Shown here piece after piece: positions 52,246 through 61,135 of a stretch of DNA of 64,000 bases. Under the pieces are notes generated by a model. That model worked only from the letters and a program-made list of their open reading frames with translations. It had not been told where the DNA came from and did not search any database. The DNA lies in NCBI RefSeq assembly GCF_004364805.1, contig NZ_SOAP01000001.1, positions 1,302,001-1,366,000 on the forward strand. The letters run 5' to 3'. This stretch comes from Pelagimonas phthalicica. GTDB lineage: Bacteria > Pseudomonadota > Alphaproteobacteria > Rhodobacterales > Rhodobacteraceae. How positions within the stretch are numbered: position 1 is the stretch's first letter; every line of letters starts with the position of its first letter. Both the position numbers and the translations under genes were made by a program.

Positions 52246-53253
52246 TTATTCAACGCCCGCAGCAGCCTTCAGAGCGGCAGTCGTTTCAGGGCCTACGATT
52301 TTCTCGAGGAACGGCCATTCCTGCTCGTAGACGATCTTTTTCACAGCGGCGAGTTGCTCGTCGTTGAACTCAACTACGTTGATGCCCGCGCCACGAATGT
52401 CTTCGAGGGTTTTGTCGCTGATGGTCTTGGCTTCATCCCACGCCCAGCTGACAGCTGTATCAACTGCCGTCTGCATTTTGGCGCGGTCTTCGTCCGACAG
52501 ATCATCCCACCAGCTTTTGTTCACCAGCCAATAGGCGTGCTCAAAGTAGTCCTTGCTGTAAACATAGGTTTCCAGCACGTCACGCATCTGCCAGATTTCT
52601 GGTGGTGGGCCAAAGGTACGACCATCGACGGTGCCAAGCTGCAGTGCGGTGTAAAGCTCGGCGAACGGCATTGGAACCGGGCTGAAGCCCAGCAATTCGT
52701 AGCGCTTGATCGCGATTTCCAGGCCCGGCACACGAACCTTGATCCCGTTGCCTTCGGCAGGCAGGTCAAGCGGTACAGCGCCAACACCTTTGCGGATGGC
52801 GTAGCCGCCAAAGTCAACCGGCAGAACGCCGACCAGCTTCATGTCCAGGTCCGAGAGGATCTCGTCATAAACCGGGATCATTGCACCGTTGGGGCCATAC
52901 ATCTTGCGGGCCTGTTCCCAGCTATCAACGATGTAGCCGGCGGCAAAGATGTTCAGACGCGGATCAAATTCCGTGGCTGCAAAGGTCATGGTCATGGGAA
53001 CCGCGCCTTGCATCGCCTGCTCAAACAGCGAAGTCCAGTCGCCCAGGTCACCGCCCGGGTGGTATTCCACCTCAAAACCTTCGCCCAGCGCTTCCATGAA
53101 CTTTTCGGACGTTGGGTGGAAGATGTGTTCCGGCGGCATGGCATGCGCCAGGGTAAAACGCTCGTCAGCTTGGGCGGTGCCTGTTGCTGCCAGCATGGTT
53201 CCAGTAGCGAGCACGGCCGATGCGGCGATGCTCGAGAGGGTCTTAAAGATCAA
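52246..53253 (-). CDS. dctP: TRAP transporter substrate-binding protein (DctP)
   Basis: 335 aa from a TTG start at 53253 that has GGGAGG at ideal distance. This gives a clean signal peptide (IFKTLSSIAASAVLATGTML..., cleaved near TAQA before DERF). FTLAHAMPPEHIFHPTSEKFMEAL and the VRVPGLEIAIKRYELLGFSPVPMPFAELYTALQLGTVDG region are typical DctP, the latter holding the ligand-binding Arg. The ligand is unknown; carboxylates, ectoine or amino-acid-like compounds are possible. It is divergent from a LysR gene. Confidence 0.93.
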   Translation of the reverse strand: MIFKTLSSIAASAVLATGTMLAATGTAQADERFTLAHAMPPEHIFHPTSEKFMEALGEGFEVEYHPGGDLGDWTSLFEQAMQGAVPMTMTFAATEFDPRLNIFAAGYIVDSWEQARKMYGPNGAMIPVYDEILSDLDMKLVGVLPVDFGGYAIRKGVGAVPLDLPAEGNGIKVRVPGLEIAIKRYELLGFSPVPMPFAELYTALQLGTVDGRTFGPPPEIWQMRDVLETYVYSKDYFEHAYWLVNKSWWDDLSDEDRAKMQTAVDTAVSWAWDEAKTISDKTLEDIRGAGINVVEFNDEQLAAVKKIVYEQEWPFLEKIVGPETTAALKAAAGVE

Positions 53254-53642
53254 TTGAAATCCTCCCAGATTGAGATCTTTCACCCCAAATTCGTTAGGTC
53301 GGGGTGCGTCAGTGGCCCGTTTTTCGAACCATTCAGGAGGCGGAAACAACGAAATGTTTTTTGGTCTGGGCCAAATTTAACTATGGCGCAACATGTGGTT
53401 CCCCTCATCTCTTCGCGCCTCAGGGCATCTGTTTTATATAAAATTCAATAAAGTAAACGCGTGTTGCAACAGTCACTCTAAGCAGATGTTAGCGCCGCAT
53501 CACTTGTACAACACGCGCATTAGCCAAAAAATTTCTATGCCTCTTTTTTGTTGAGTGAATCAACTAGGAATGCGAAGGCATGGGCCAGCCGCCCTCAAAA
53601 AGCGGGCTCTCACACGACCCCAGCAGCAAGAGAACCTAAGGC
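53254..53642. promoter_or_regulatory. Divergent promoter region between dctP and LysR gene
   Basis: A 389-bp AT-richer gap with no gene. It contains a 9-bp inverted repeat (CGCGTGTTG at 53458-53466, CAACACGCG at 53509-53517) and TTGAGTGAATCAA near 53552. Either could bind the adjacent LysR protein. Confidence 0.5.
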
Positions 53643-54542
53643 ATGTCTAACGCATCCCCCCCGTTATACTCACTGACCGCCTTCGAAGCTGCAGGGCGTT
53701 TGAACAGCTTCAAAAAGGCGGGGGCCGAGCTGAACTTGACACCAGCTGCGGTGGCTCACCAGGTCAAGAATCTGGAGCAAAGCTTGAACGTCGAGCTATT
53801 CAAGCGCCATGCGCGCGGGGTCGAATTGAATCAAGCCGGGCAGGACTACCTGCAAATCGTCCAGCGGTTTCTGACGGATTTCAAACTGCGCACCCAGGTA
53901 TTCAAATCGCAATATGACGAACAACCTATTCGGATCGGCGCACTTCATGTGGTGTCCGAAAGGATCGTGCTGCCTCTTGTGCAAGATTTCATTCACGCCT
54001 TCCCGGATGTCAGGGCCGAGCTGGTGGCGGATCTGGTAGGGCCAAACTTTCTGGCCAACGATCTGGATATCATGATTTGGCACGGGACGAAGCCACCGGA
54101 GAACTATGCCTGTGTCCAGCTTATGTCGGAAATGCTGACACCTGTTTGCGCACCCGGATTGCTGGCCAAATTTCCCGATGGCTTGACCCTGGATGATCTG
54201 CAAAACGTTCCCGCCCTATACGACCTGTATTGGCAAGATGATTGGGAAGACTGGCTGACTTACGTCAATGGGCCGGAGCTGACAAACTCCCTTGGCTTTT
54301 CGCTCTACTCTGCGCTGATTCAAAGCGCGCTGAACGGCAATGGTATCGCCATTGGCCATACCGGCCTGCTCCGAAACGAGCTTGCTTCGGGCCAATTGGT
54401 GAAGCCCTTCAAAGAGGAAGTCCCAGCCCCCAAAAGCTATTATGTTGTCACCTCGGACAACAAGCTGATGAAACGAAATGTGCGCACGTTCTGGGATTGG
54501 ATCGGCAAGACCATCGGCCAAAGACACGGGTCCGTGCTCTGA
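53643..54542 (+). CDS. LysR-family (GcvA-like) regulator, likely for the TRAP operon
   Basis: 299 aa. The N-terminus PPLYSLTAFEAAGRLNSFKKAGAELNLTPAAVAHQVKNLEQSL is the GcvA-type helix-turn-helix, followed by an effector domain with HVVSERIVLPLVQDFIHAFPDV. Divergent from dctP, so the TRAP operon is the likely target. Convergent with a second GcvA-like gene 50 bp away. Confidence 0.92.
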   Translation: MSNASPPLYSLTAFEAAGRLNSFKKAGAELNLTPAAVAHQVKNLEQSLNVELFKRHARGVELNQAGQDYLQIVQRFLTDFKLRTQVFKSQYDEQPIRIGALHVVSERIVLPLVQDFIHAFPDVRAELVADLVGPNFLANDLDIMIWHGTKPPENYACVQLMSEMLTPVCAPGLLAKFPDGLTLDDLQNVPALYDLYWQDDWEDWLTYVNGPELTNSLGFSLYSALIQSALNGNGIAIGHTGLLRNELASGQLVKPFKEEVPAPKSYYVVTSDNKLMKRNVRTFWDWIGKTIGQRHGSVL

Positions 54543-54591
54543 GGCCTAGCGCAGCGAAACGGGCGCGGAGTGCCAGGCCCCTATCCCGTGG

Positions 54592-55476
54592 TCAATTCTC
54601 TTCTAGCAAAACCGATTTCACTTTCTCATAAACCGGTGACTTGCAAAAAGCTGGCGTAAATTTTGCCACCAGTTTTCGGGGCAGCGTCAAAGAGCCGGAA
54701 AAAGGTCGAACAAGAACGCCCGTTTTGAGAAAATCCTGCACAAGCAGTTCGTGCGCCATCAAAACCCCACCCCCGTGACGGGCCTCCTCCAAGGCGACCG
54801 AAAACAGCGAGTGCACTGTGCCCGACTTGGGCATGGACTGCGGATTTCCCTGGCTTTTCAGCCATTTCTCCCAGTCATCGCGCCACGATCCGTCATGTAG
54901 CAAAGTCTCGGATTTCAGGTCACTTACATCCTGCAACCGCTCGGCCACCGCAGGGGAACACACCGGAAAAATCACGTCATCAGAAACGGTAAGATCAAAG
55001 TCACCCGGCGCTTCCTCGGAATAGAACAGCGCCAGATCAAAGGGTTCGCGGGCCAGATTGGGGGCCACCTCCAAGGCTACGACCGAAACAGTGGCCTCGG
55101 TCGCCAGAAGCCTCAGTTTTCCTAAACGCGGTGCCAGCCAAAGCTGCGCAATCGAGGGGAGCGCGGCAATCCTGATCCGCTCAGGCTGCGCCTTGTTTCG
55201 CAGGTTGTGAACGGCTGCACCCAACTGGTCAAAGGCGTAAGAAAACTGTGGTAACAGCTCTTCGGCCAGAGGCGTCAGAGTGACCCCGCGTGCATTGCGA
55301 ACAAACAAGGGCGTTCCGGCCCAGGCCTCAAGCGTTTTTACATGTTGCGTGACCGCGCCAGCCGTCACCGAAAGCTCATCCGCTGCCGCTGCAAAACTCT
55401 TCAATCTGGCGGCAGCTTCAAAGGCGCGAAGGGAATTCAGATGCGGCCCTTTGGGCCTTTGGGGAGAAAGCGACAT
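54592..55476 (-). CDS. LysR-family (GcvA-like) regulator, divergent from glyA
   Basis: 294 aa. Helix-turn-helix in HLNSLRAFEAAARLKSFAAAADELSVTAGAVTQHVKTLE, effector domain with RIRIAALPSIAQLWLAPRLGKL. It is divergent from glyA across 110 bp, which carry a CA-TTGTC/GACAA-TG inverted repeat. By analogy with GcvA control of glycine metabolism it may regulate glyA. It is clearly a different protein from its convergent neighbour, not a recent duplicate. Confidence 0.92.
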   Translation of the reverse strand: MSLSPQRPKGPHLNSLRAFEAAARLKSFAAAADELSVTAGAVTQHVKTLEAWAGTPLFVRNARGVTLTPLAEELLPQFSYAFDQLGAAVHNLRNKAQPERIRIAALPSIAQLWLAPRLGKLRLLATEATVSVVALEVAPNLAREPFDLALFYSEEAPGDFDLTVSDDVIFPVCSPAVAERLQDVSDLKSETLLHDGSWRDDWEKWLKSQGNPQSMPKSGTVHSLFSVALEEARHGGGVLMAHELLVQDFLKTGVLVRPFSGSLTLPRKLVAKFTPAFCKSPVYEKVKSVLLEEN

Positions 55477-55520
55477 GTGATTTAGGCTTAGTTTTTCTGC
55501 GCGTACTTTTTAGCAATACT

Positions 55521-55544
55521 CATTTGTCTCACCTGCGACAAGTG
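55521..55544. promoter_or_regulatory. Candidate LysR box upstream of glyA
   Basis: TTGTC at 55524-55528 and GACAA at 55537-55541 form a dyad with an 8-bp centre, extended by CA/TG at its edges. It lies 43 bp upstream of glyA and 45 bp upstream of the LysR start. Confidence 0.5.
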
Positions 55545-55586
55545 CAGATCATTGAGCAAAGCCTGATTCCACCGGAGGACCCTAAA

Positions 55587-56852
55587 ATGTCAGCGCATTT
55601 CTCTGATACTGTTGCGACAGTCGATCCGCTTGTCGCCGAAGCACTCGTCAACGAGCGCCAGCGCCAAGAAGATCAGATCGAACTGATCGCATCCGAAAAC
55701 ATCGTGAGCCGCGCCGTGCTGGATGCGCTGGGTCACGCGATGACCAACAAGACGCTCGAAGGCTATCCGGGCAACCGCTTCCATGGCGGTGGCCAATATG
55801 TCGATGTGGTCGAACAGGCCGCCATTGATCGCGCCAAAGAGCTGTTTGGCTGCGAATATGCCAACGTGCAGCCCCATTCGGGCAGCCAGGCGAATCTTGG
55901 CGTGTTCTTCCTGCTGCTCAAGCCAGGTGACAAGGTTCTGTCGTTGGACCTGGCCGCCGGTGGCCACCTGAGCCACGGTCTCAAGGCGAACCTGTCCGGC
56001 CGTTGGTTCGAGCCGCACCATTACGGCGTCGACGCGACCACCGAAGTCATCGACTATGATGAGCTGGAAAAACTGGCCGAAGAAGTAAAGCCTAAGCTGT
56101 TGATCACCGGTGGCTCTGCCTATCCGCGCGAGATAGATTTTGAGCGCATGGGTCAGATCGCCAAAAAGGTTGGTGCCTATTTCCACGTCGATATGGCGCA
56201 TATCGCCGGTCTGGTTGCTGCGGGCGTCCACCCCTCGCCATTCCCACACGCGGATATCGTCACCTGCACCACCACCAAAACCCTGCGCGGCCCACGCGGT
56301 GGCCTGATCCTGACCAATAACGAGGAATGGTTCAAAAAACTGCAATCCGCCGTTTTCCCGGGTGTTCAGGGCTCGATCCACAGCCAGGTTCTGGCAGGCA
56401 AAGCCGTATGTCTGGCCGAAGCGCTGACCGACGAATTCAAAGCCTATGGCGCGCAAGTCAAAGCCAACGCAGCCAAACTGGCGGACACTCTGCAAACCCG
56501 CGGCATCCGCATCGTTTCCGGTGGCACCGACACGCATATCGTTCTGCTCGACCTCAGCCCCAAGGGCATCACCGGCAAACGCGCTGAAACAGTGCTGGAA
56601 AAGGCCAACATCACCGCCAACAAAAACGCCATCCCGAATGACAGCCCACGCCCACCTGAATGGGTTGGCCTGCGCCTTGGTGTGAGCGCGGCAACGACCC
56701 GTGGCATGAAGGAAGATGAGTTTGTCCAGTTGGGCGAAATGATCGCCGACCTGATTGAGGCGGAAGCGGCCGAAGACACAGATGCAACCATTGAGCGCTG
56801 CAAAGCGCAGGTTGCGAAACTCTGCGCAGCGTTCCCGACCTACGCTGCTTAA
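55587..56852 (+). CDS. glyA: Serine hydroxymethyltransferase
   Basis: 421 aa, PLP enzyme interconverting serine and glycine with tetrahydrofolate. PLP Lys231 is in TCTTTKTLRGPRGG, with Asp202/His205 in VDMAHIAGL and the substrate region LEGYPGNRFHGG. GGAGG precedes the ATG at 55587; the upstream extension has no family similarity. It sits among regulators and amino-acid catabolic genes, so it may be a catabolic copy rather than the sole housekeeping one. A terminator follows. Confidence 0.96.
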   Translation: MSAHFSDTVATVDPLVAEALVNERQRQEDQIELIASENIVSRAVLDALGHAMTNKTLEGYPGNRFHGGGQYVDVVEQAAIDRAKELFGCEYANVQPHSGSQANLGVFFLLLKPGDKVLSLDLAAGGHLSHGLKANLSGRWFEPHHYGVDATTEVIDYDELEKLAEEVKPKLLITGGSAYPREIDFERMGQIAKKVGAYFHVDMAHIAGLVAAGVHPSPFPHADIVTCTTTKTLRGPRGGLILTNNEEWFKKLQSAVFPGVQGSIHSQVLAGKAVCLAEALTDEFKAYGAQVKANAAKLADTLQTRGIRIVSGGTDTHIVLLDLSPKGITGKRAETVLEKANITANKNAIPNDSPRPPEWVGLRLGVSAATTRGMKEDEFVQLGEMIADLIEAEAAEDTDATIERCKAQVAKLCAAFPTYAA

Positions 56853-56889
56853 CAGCTCCTCCGTTGGTCTCTTGTAGACCACTACAAGC

Positions 56890-56925
56890 CTCCATCGCCC
56901 ATTATGGGCGGTGGAGCACTTTTAT
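56890..56925 (+). terminator. Rho-independent terminator after glyA
   Basis: CTCCATCGCCC (56890-56900) pairs with GGGCGGTGGAG (56906-56916), one wobble, loop ATTAT, followed by CACTTTTAT. Confidence 0.88.
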
Positions 56926-57127
56926 AGGGCCCTTAGACAACACGGCACGATCCGCCTTTGGAACCACGTACCAAAGACAGGGCATTGCCACCGTGACCAG
57001 CGGGTCTCCAAATCTAAGAAAGCCGGTCTGAAAGGGCGTTCCTTAACACCAATTCGAAACAGTCGGTCGGTGCCGACAGGCGACAATGACAGGCGTGACC
57101 AGCGCAGTTCGAAGGGAAGGTTTCAAC

Positions 57128-58165
57128 ATGCATCACCAGCCACATATCAAAGCGGACCGAGCTTCGAACATCCGTCCTTTCAAGACCACGTCAAAACATG
57201 TCGCAATTGTCGTTCAGGATGCGGGATCAGCCTATGCTGTCACGGCCTGCGAAGAGCTGTTCGCACTGGCAAACCGCTTTTCAACCGACGTCCAATACAA
57301 TGTCGATATCGTTGAGGATTTCGCACAGGCCTTTGAGACCGGCGCGGAATTTTCTGACCGAACTGTCATTCTGTTCGGTTCGGTCGAAACGCCGTGGCTG
57401 ATAAATGCCCAGGATGCGCGCAAGTTGCGGACGCATTTGCCCTGCGTCCAGCGTGTCGGTTTTGTCGGCAGCGCCGTGTTGGCCGCCGCCGATATCCCGC
57501 CATATCGGTCCCATAAATACTGCGTGCATATGGAATTTTCGCAGGCTGCGAATGAGCTACAGTTACACTCCGATGATACACGCGCCACAAGCCTGCGCGA
57601 TCGAAACGTCTATTCCGCAACGGGCAAACTGGCGGCGGCCCATATGGTCATCGAGATGATCACCGTTGATTGCGGCGAGTACCTGGCCGAGCAGGTGCAA
57701 TCCTGCGTTGGCCTGGCGGCAGCTCATGCCAACACACGCACGGACACCGAAAACCACTACATCCGCCTTGCCCATGGAGATCAGACCGTTTCGCGAGCCA
57801 TCGCCATCATGAAGGATCACATCGAGGACCCGTTGCGCATCGAAGACTTTTACAAGCTGCTCCCCGTGTCCTCACGTCAATTGCAACGCAGCTTTATGAA
57901 GTACTTCAACGAAACGCCTCTGACTGTTTACCGCAACATTCGTTTGGAACGGGCCAATCAGCTGCTGAAGTTTACCGATCTTCCGATCCGCGAAGTGGCC
58001 ATTGCCACGGGCTTCTCTTGTGGTTCATTGTTTTCCAAACAGTTCCAACGGCGCTATTTCCTACACCCAATTCGGTGCCGTGAACTCCGCTATGCCCGCC
58101 CTGCGGCGGCCAATGAACCCGCGGAAAATGCACAGGATTGCAAAAGAACCCTATCGGCCCTTTAG
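57128..58165 (+). CDS. GlxA-type AraC regulator with DJ-1/PfpI-like domain
   Basis: 345 aa. Residues about 20-200 form a class I glutamine-amidotransferase-like domain (VAIVVQDAGSAYAVTACEELFALANR). The C-terminal AraC domain spans about 225-325, with two helix-turn-helices (IEDFYKLLPVSSRQLQRSFMKYFNETPLTVYRNIRLERANQLL and REVAIATGFSCGSLFSKQFQRRY). Relatives in pseudomonads (GbdR, SouR, CdhR) sense quaternary amines and sarcosine. Here it heads a ridA-dadA unit. GAAGG precedes the ATG at 57128. Confidence 0.92.
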   Translation: MHHQPHIKADRASNIRPFKTTSKHVAIVVQDAGSAYAVTACEELFALANRFSTDVQYNVDIVEDFAQAFETGAEFSDRTVILFGSVETPWLINAQDARKLRTHLPCVQRVGFVGSAVLAAADIPPYRSHKYCVHMEFSQAANELQLHSDDTRATSLRDRNVYSATGKLAAAHMVIEMITVDCGEYLAEQVQSCVGLAAAHANTRTDTENHYIRLAHGDQTVSRAIAIMKDHIEDPLRIEDFYKLLPVSSRQLQRSFMKYFNETPLTVYRNIRLERANQLLKFTDLPIREVAIATGFSCGSLFSKQFQRRYFLHPIRCRELRYARPAAANEPAENAQDCKRTLSAL

Positions 58166-58190
58166 GCCGCACACAGAAATGAGAAAGACA

Positions 58191-58535
58191 ATGATCGAAC
58201 GTTTTGAAACCGGCACCCGCATGAGCAAAGTCGTCAAGCATAATGGCGTATTGTACCTGTGTGGTCAGGTCGGTGCCGGCGACACGGTGGCAGAGCAAAC
58301 CAAAGATTGCCTGTCGCGAGTCGAAGCCTTGCTCGACAATCACGGCTCGTCGCGCGAACACATCCTTCAAGCGATTGTTTGGCTGGCCGACATGGCCGAT
58401 TTCGCCGAGATGAACGAAGTTTGGGACGCATGGGTTCCCGAAGGCAAGGCCCCGTCCCGCGCCTGTGGCGAGGCCAAGCTGGCGCGCGAACAGCTTCGAG
58501 TTGAAATCATCGTAACTGCTGCCGAAGCAAACTGA
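58191..58535 (+). CDS. ridA: RidA-family imine/enamine deaminase
   Basis: 114 aa. MSKVVKHNGVLYLCGQVGAG and the C-terminal RACGEAKLAREQLRVEIIVTAA follow the YjgF/RidA family, with the catalytic Arg in SRACGEAKLA. RidA hydrolyses 2-imino acids released by PLP enzymes and amino-acid dehydrogenases. The gene is 25 bp after the AraC regulator and 30 bp before dadA, whose product is an imino acid, so the pairing makes biochemical sense. An ATG at 58179 is an alternative start. Confidence 0.9.
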   Translation: MIERFETGTRMSKVVKHNGVLYLCGQVGAGDTVAEQTKDCLSRVEALLDNHGSSREHILQAIVWLADMADFAEMNEVWDAWVPEGKAPSRACGEAKLAREQLRVEIIVTAAEAN

Positions 58536-58565
58536 CCCTAGCGACCACGCAAGAAAGCCAAATCA

Positions 58566-59819
58566 ATGAAAGTCATCATTCTGGGTGCCGGTGTCATCGG
58601 TGTTACGACAGCCTACTACCTTGCCAAGCAAGGGGCTGAGGTTGTCGTGATTGACCGCCAACGCGAGGCAGGGCTGGAAACCAGCTTTGCCAATGCCGGC
58701 GAACTTTCTTACGGAATGTCCTCTCCCTGGGCCGCGCCCGGCATTCCAAAGAAAGCCCTGAAATGGATGTTGATGCGGTATCGCCCGCTCACGATCTGGC
58801 CATTGCTCAGCACGACCATGTGGTCCTGGGGCCTGCAAATGCTCCGGAATTGCAACGAAGCCTCCTATCGGATCAACAAAAGCCGCATGGTCCGTATTTC
58901 CGGCTATAGCCGCGAAGCACTGACCGATTTGATGGCCGAGGTTCCAATCCAGTTCGACCAGCGCGAACTGGGTACGCTCCAGCTGTTTCGCAGCGAAAAG
59001 CAGGTCATCAGTTCAAAAGTCGATCAGGAAATCCTCGAAGAATTCGGTTCGCCCTTTCGGGTTCTGGATCGCGAGGGGTGCATCGACGCTGAACCCGGAT
59101 TAAAGCATGTGTCCGAAAAATTCGTCGGCGGGCTGCAACTGACCTCAGACCGCACTGGCGATTGCCGCAAGTTCACCACAGCCCTGGCAAGCGAAGCTGA
59201 AAAGCTCGGCGTTCAGTTCCGTTATAACGAAACCATCAAGGGACTGCGGCATGAGGCGTCGGGCATTTCGGCCGTTATGACAGAGAATGGCGAGGTTGAG
59301 GGAGACAAGTTTGTCTGCTGCCTTGGTCCATTCTCTGCGGTTTTGCTAAGAAAACTTGGCATTCGCCTGCCGATCTATCCGGTCAAAGGATACTCGATCA
59401 CACTGCCGGTTATGGACGGCGATGCGGCCCCTCAATCCACGATCATGGATGAAAGCTTTAAGGTTGCCCTCACCCGCCTGGGGGATCGCATCCGGGTGGC
59501 CGGTCAGGCTGAAATCATTGGGTATAACAAGTCTTTGGGGAAACACGCCACCGACGCTGTTCGGCATGTCGTAAACGACCTTTTCCCGAAGGGCGGCGAT
59601 CAATCCAAGATCGAAGGCTGGACAGGGCTTCGCCCGATGACCCCGGATGGAACGCCAATTCTGGGTCGGACAAAGTTTAACAACCTGTTTTTGAACACCG
59701 GCCATGGCACACTTGGTTGGACCATGGCCTGCGGGTCAGGCCGCGCCGTTGCCGATCTGGTGGCCGAAAAAGAGCCCGACATTTCATTCGACGGTCTCGA
59801 AGCCAGCCGCTACGCCTGA
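58566..59819 (+). CDS. dadA: D-amino acid dehydrogenase small subunit
   Basis: 417-aa FAD-dependent dehydrogenase that oxidises D-amino acids to imino acids and passes electrons to quinones. GAGVIG (7-12) binds FAD. LETSFANAGELSYGMSSPWAAPGIPKKALKWM is the DadA signature, and TGLRPMTPDGTPILGRT plus NTGHGTLGWTMACGSGRAVADL complete the C-terminal FAD site. It is the last gene of the AraC-ridA-dadA unit. No alanine racemase (dadX) is adjacent, so the substrate could be a D-hydroxy or other D-amino acid. Confidence 0.94.
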   Translation: MKVIILGAGVIGVTTAYYLAKQGAEVVVIDRQREAGLETSFANAGELSYGMSSPWAAPGIPKKALKWMLMRYRPLTIWPLLSTTMWSWGLQMLRNCNEASYRINKSRMVRISGYSREALTDLMAEVPIQFDQRELGTLQLFRSEKQVISSKVDQEILEEFGSPFRVLDREGCIDAEPGLKHVSEKFVGGLQLTSDRTGDCRKFTTALASEAEKLGVQFRYNETIKGLRHEASGISAVMTENGEVEGDKFVCCLGPFSAVLLRKLGIRLPIYPVKGYSITLPVMDGDAAPQSTIMDESFKVALTRLGDRIRVAGQAEIIGYNKSLGKHATDAVRHVVNDLFPKGGDQSKIEGWTGLRPMTPDGTPILGRTKFNNLFLNTGHGTLGWTMACGSGRAVADLVAEKEPDISFDGLEASRYA

Positions 59820-59902
59820 GTTAAAAAGTTAGGAGGCGACGATGCCGTCGCCTTCCCCATCTAGGCCAAAATGTATCGCTGCCGCCCAAGCGTGGAAAGA
59901 GC

Positions 59903-60976
59903 TTAAATATTTTCGCCCCGTATCGCCTGGCACACAGCTTCGGTCACATCTTTGGTTGTGGCAGTGCCGCCCACATCCGGCGTCAACACTCCGTCAGAGC
60001 ACACTTTATCAACTGCGCGCATGAGCCGCTTGGCCGCATCCATTTCCCCAAGATGTTCCAGCATCTGGCTGGCCGTCCAGAAGGTCGCGACCGGGTTGGC
60101 GATGCCCTTGCCGGTAATATCAAACGCCGAGCCGTGGATGGGCTCGAACATCGACGGGTTCCGCCGCTCTGGATCGATGTTTCCAGTGGGCGCGACACCC
60201 AACGAACCGGCAAGAGCCCCAGCCAAGTCCGACAGGATATCGGCATGCAGATTCGTGGCAACGATCGTATCCAAAGAGGCCGGATCTTTGACCATGCGCA
60301 CGGTCATCGCATCGACCAGCATCTTGTCCCAGGTCACATCCGGGAAATCCTTGGCGACTTCAGCTGCGATTTCATCCCACATGACCATCCCATGCCGTTG
60401 AGCGTTGGATTTGGTCACGACTGTCAGGAACTTGCGTGGACGTGATTGCGCCAGCTTAAACGCATAGCGCATAATCCGCTCGACACCGACCCGAGTGAAA
60501 ATCGAAACTTCGGTTGCGACTTCTTCGGCTTGGCCACGATGCGCACGACCGCCAACACCAGAATACTCCCCTTCGGAGTTTTCCCGCACGATAACCCAAT
60601 CCAGATCGTCGGGCCCGACCCCCGCAAGCGGAGAGGTAATGCCCGGCAGTATGCGTGTTGGACGGACATTGGCGTATTGGTCAAAGCCCTGACAGATCGG
60701 CAGGCGAAGCCCCCAAAGCGTTACATGGTCAGGCACGTCGGGTGCCCCAACAGCCCCAAAGAAAATCGCATCAAAATTCTTGAGCTGCTCTTTGCCATCC
60801 TCCGGCATCAGCGCACCAGTGCGTTTATAGCGCTCAGACCCCCAGTCAAATTCGGTTACGTCCAATTCAAACCCGCCATCCCGACGCGCCAAAGCTTCAA
60901 GAGCCTGAAGACCCGCTGCAATAACTTCAGGGCCGATACCGTCGGCGGGAATGGCTGCGATCTTGTAGGTTTTCAT
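59903..60976 (-). CDS. ttuC: Tartrate/D-malate dehydrogenase (decarboxylating)
   Basis: 357-aa member of the isocitrate/isopropylmalate dehydrogenase family. IPADGIGPEVIAAGLQALEAL at the N-terminus, LPICQGFDQYANVRPTRILPG and RENSEGEYSGVGG follow the TtuC/DmlA subgroup. NLHADILSDLAGALAGSLGVAPTGNID and FEPIHGSAFDITGKGIANPVA hold the metal-binding Asp residues and cofactor site. The exact substrate among tartrate, D-malate and 3-isopropylmalate analogues is not decidable. Divergent from a LysR gene and close to a TAXI transporter. Confidence 0.92.
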   Translation of the reverse strand: MKTYKIAAIPADGIGPEVIAAGLQALEALARRDGGFELDVTEFDWGSERYKRTGALMPEDGKEQLKNFDAIFFGAVGAPDVPDHVTLWGLRLPICQGFDQYANVRPTRILPGITSPLAGVGPDDLDWVIVRENSEGEYSGVGGRAHRGQAEEVATEVSIFTRVGVERIMRYAFKLAQSRPRKFLTVVTKSNAQRHGMVMWDEIAAEVAKDFPDVTWDKMLVDAMTVRMVKDPASLDTIVATNLHADILSDLAGALAGSLGVAPTGNIDPERRNPSMFEPIHGSAFDITGKGIANPVATFWTASQMLEHLGEMDAAKRLMRAVDKVCSDGVLTPDVGGTATTKDVTEAVCQAIRGENI

Positions 60977-61135
60977 GTCCGTCTTGCCTTAGATGGGGTT
61001 GTGGCATTCCACGCCTTGGGCACGTTTCGGTTGGCGTGCATCCGGACGTTTCCGCGTCTTTGTCCAAGGACGCTATCGGGAAGTTCTGGCCAAGCCAACT
61101 TCTTGTTGATTATATACGGATCAGCAATAATTTTG

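Noticed and set aside
54592-55476. Recent tandem duplication of the two GcvA-like LysR genes
   Set aside because: The two proteins share only general family similarity and differ throughout the effector domain.
55477-55586. Possible glycine riboswitch upstream of glyA
   Set aside because: The gap is only 110 bp and contains a LysR-type dyad; no tandem aptamer-like conserved pattern is visible.
60446-61135. N-terminal extension of the ttuC-side LysR to a 537-aa protein
   Set aside because: The extra residues are antisense to ttuC and show no similarity to any domain; LysR proteins begin at the helix-turn-helix.
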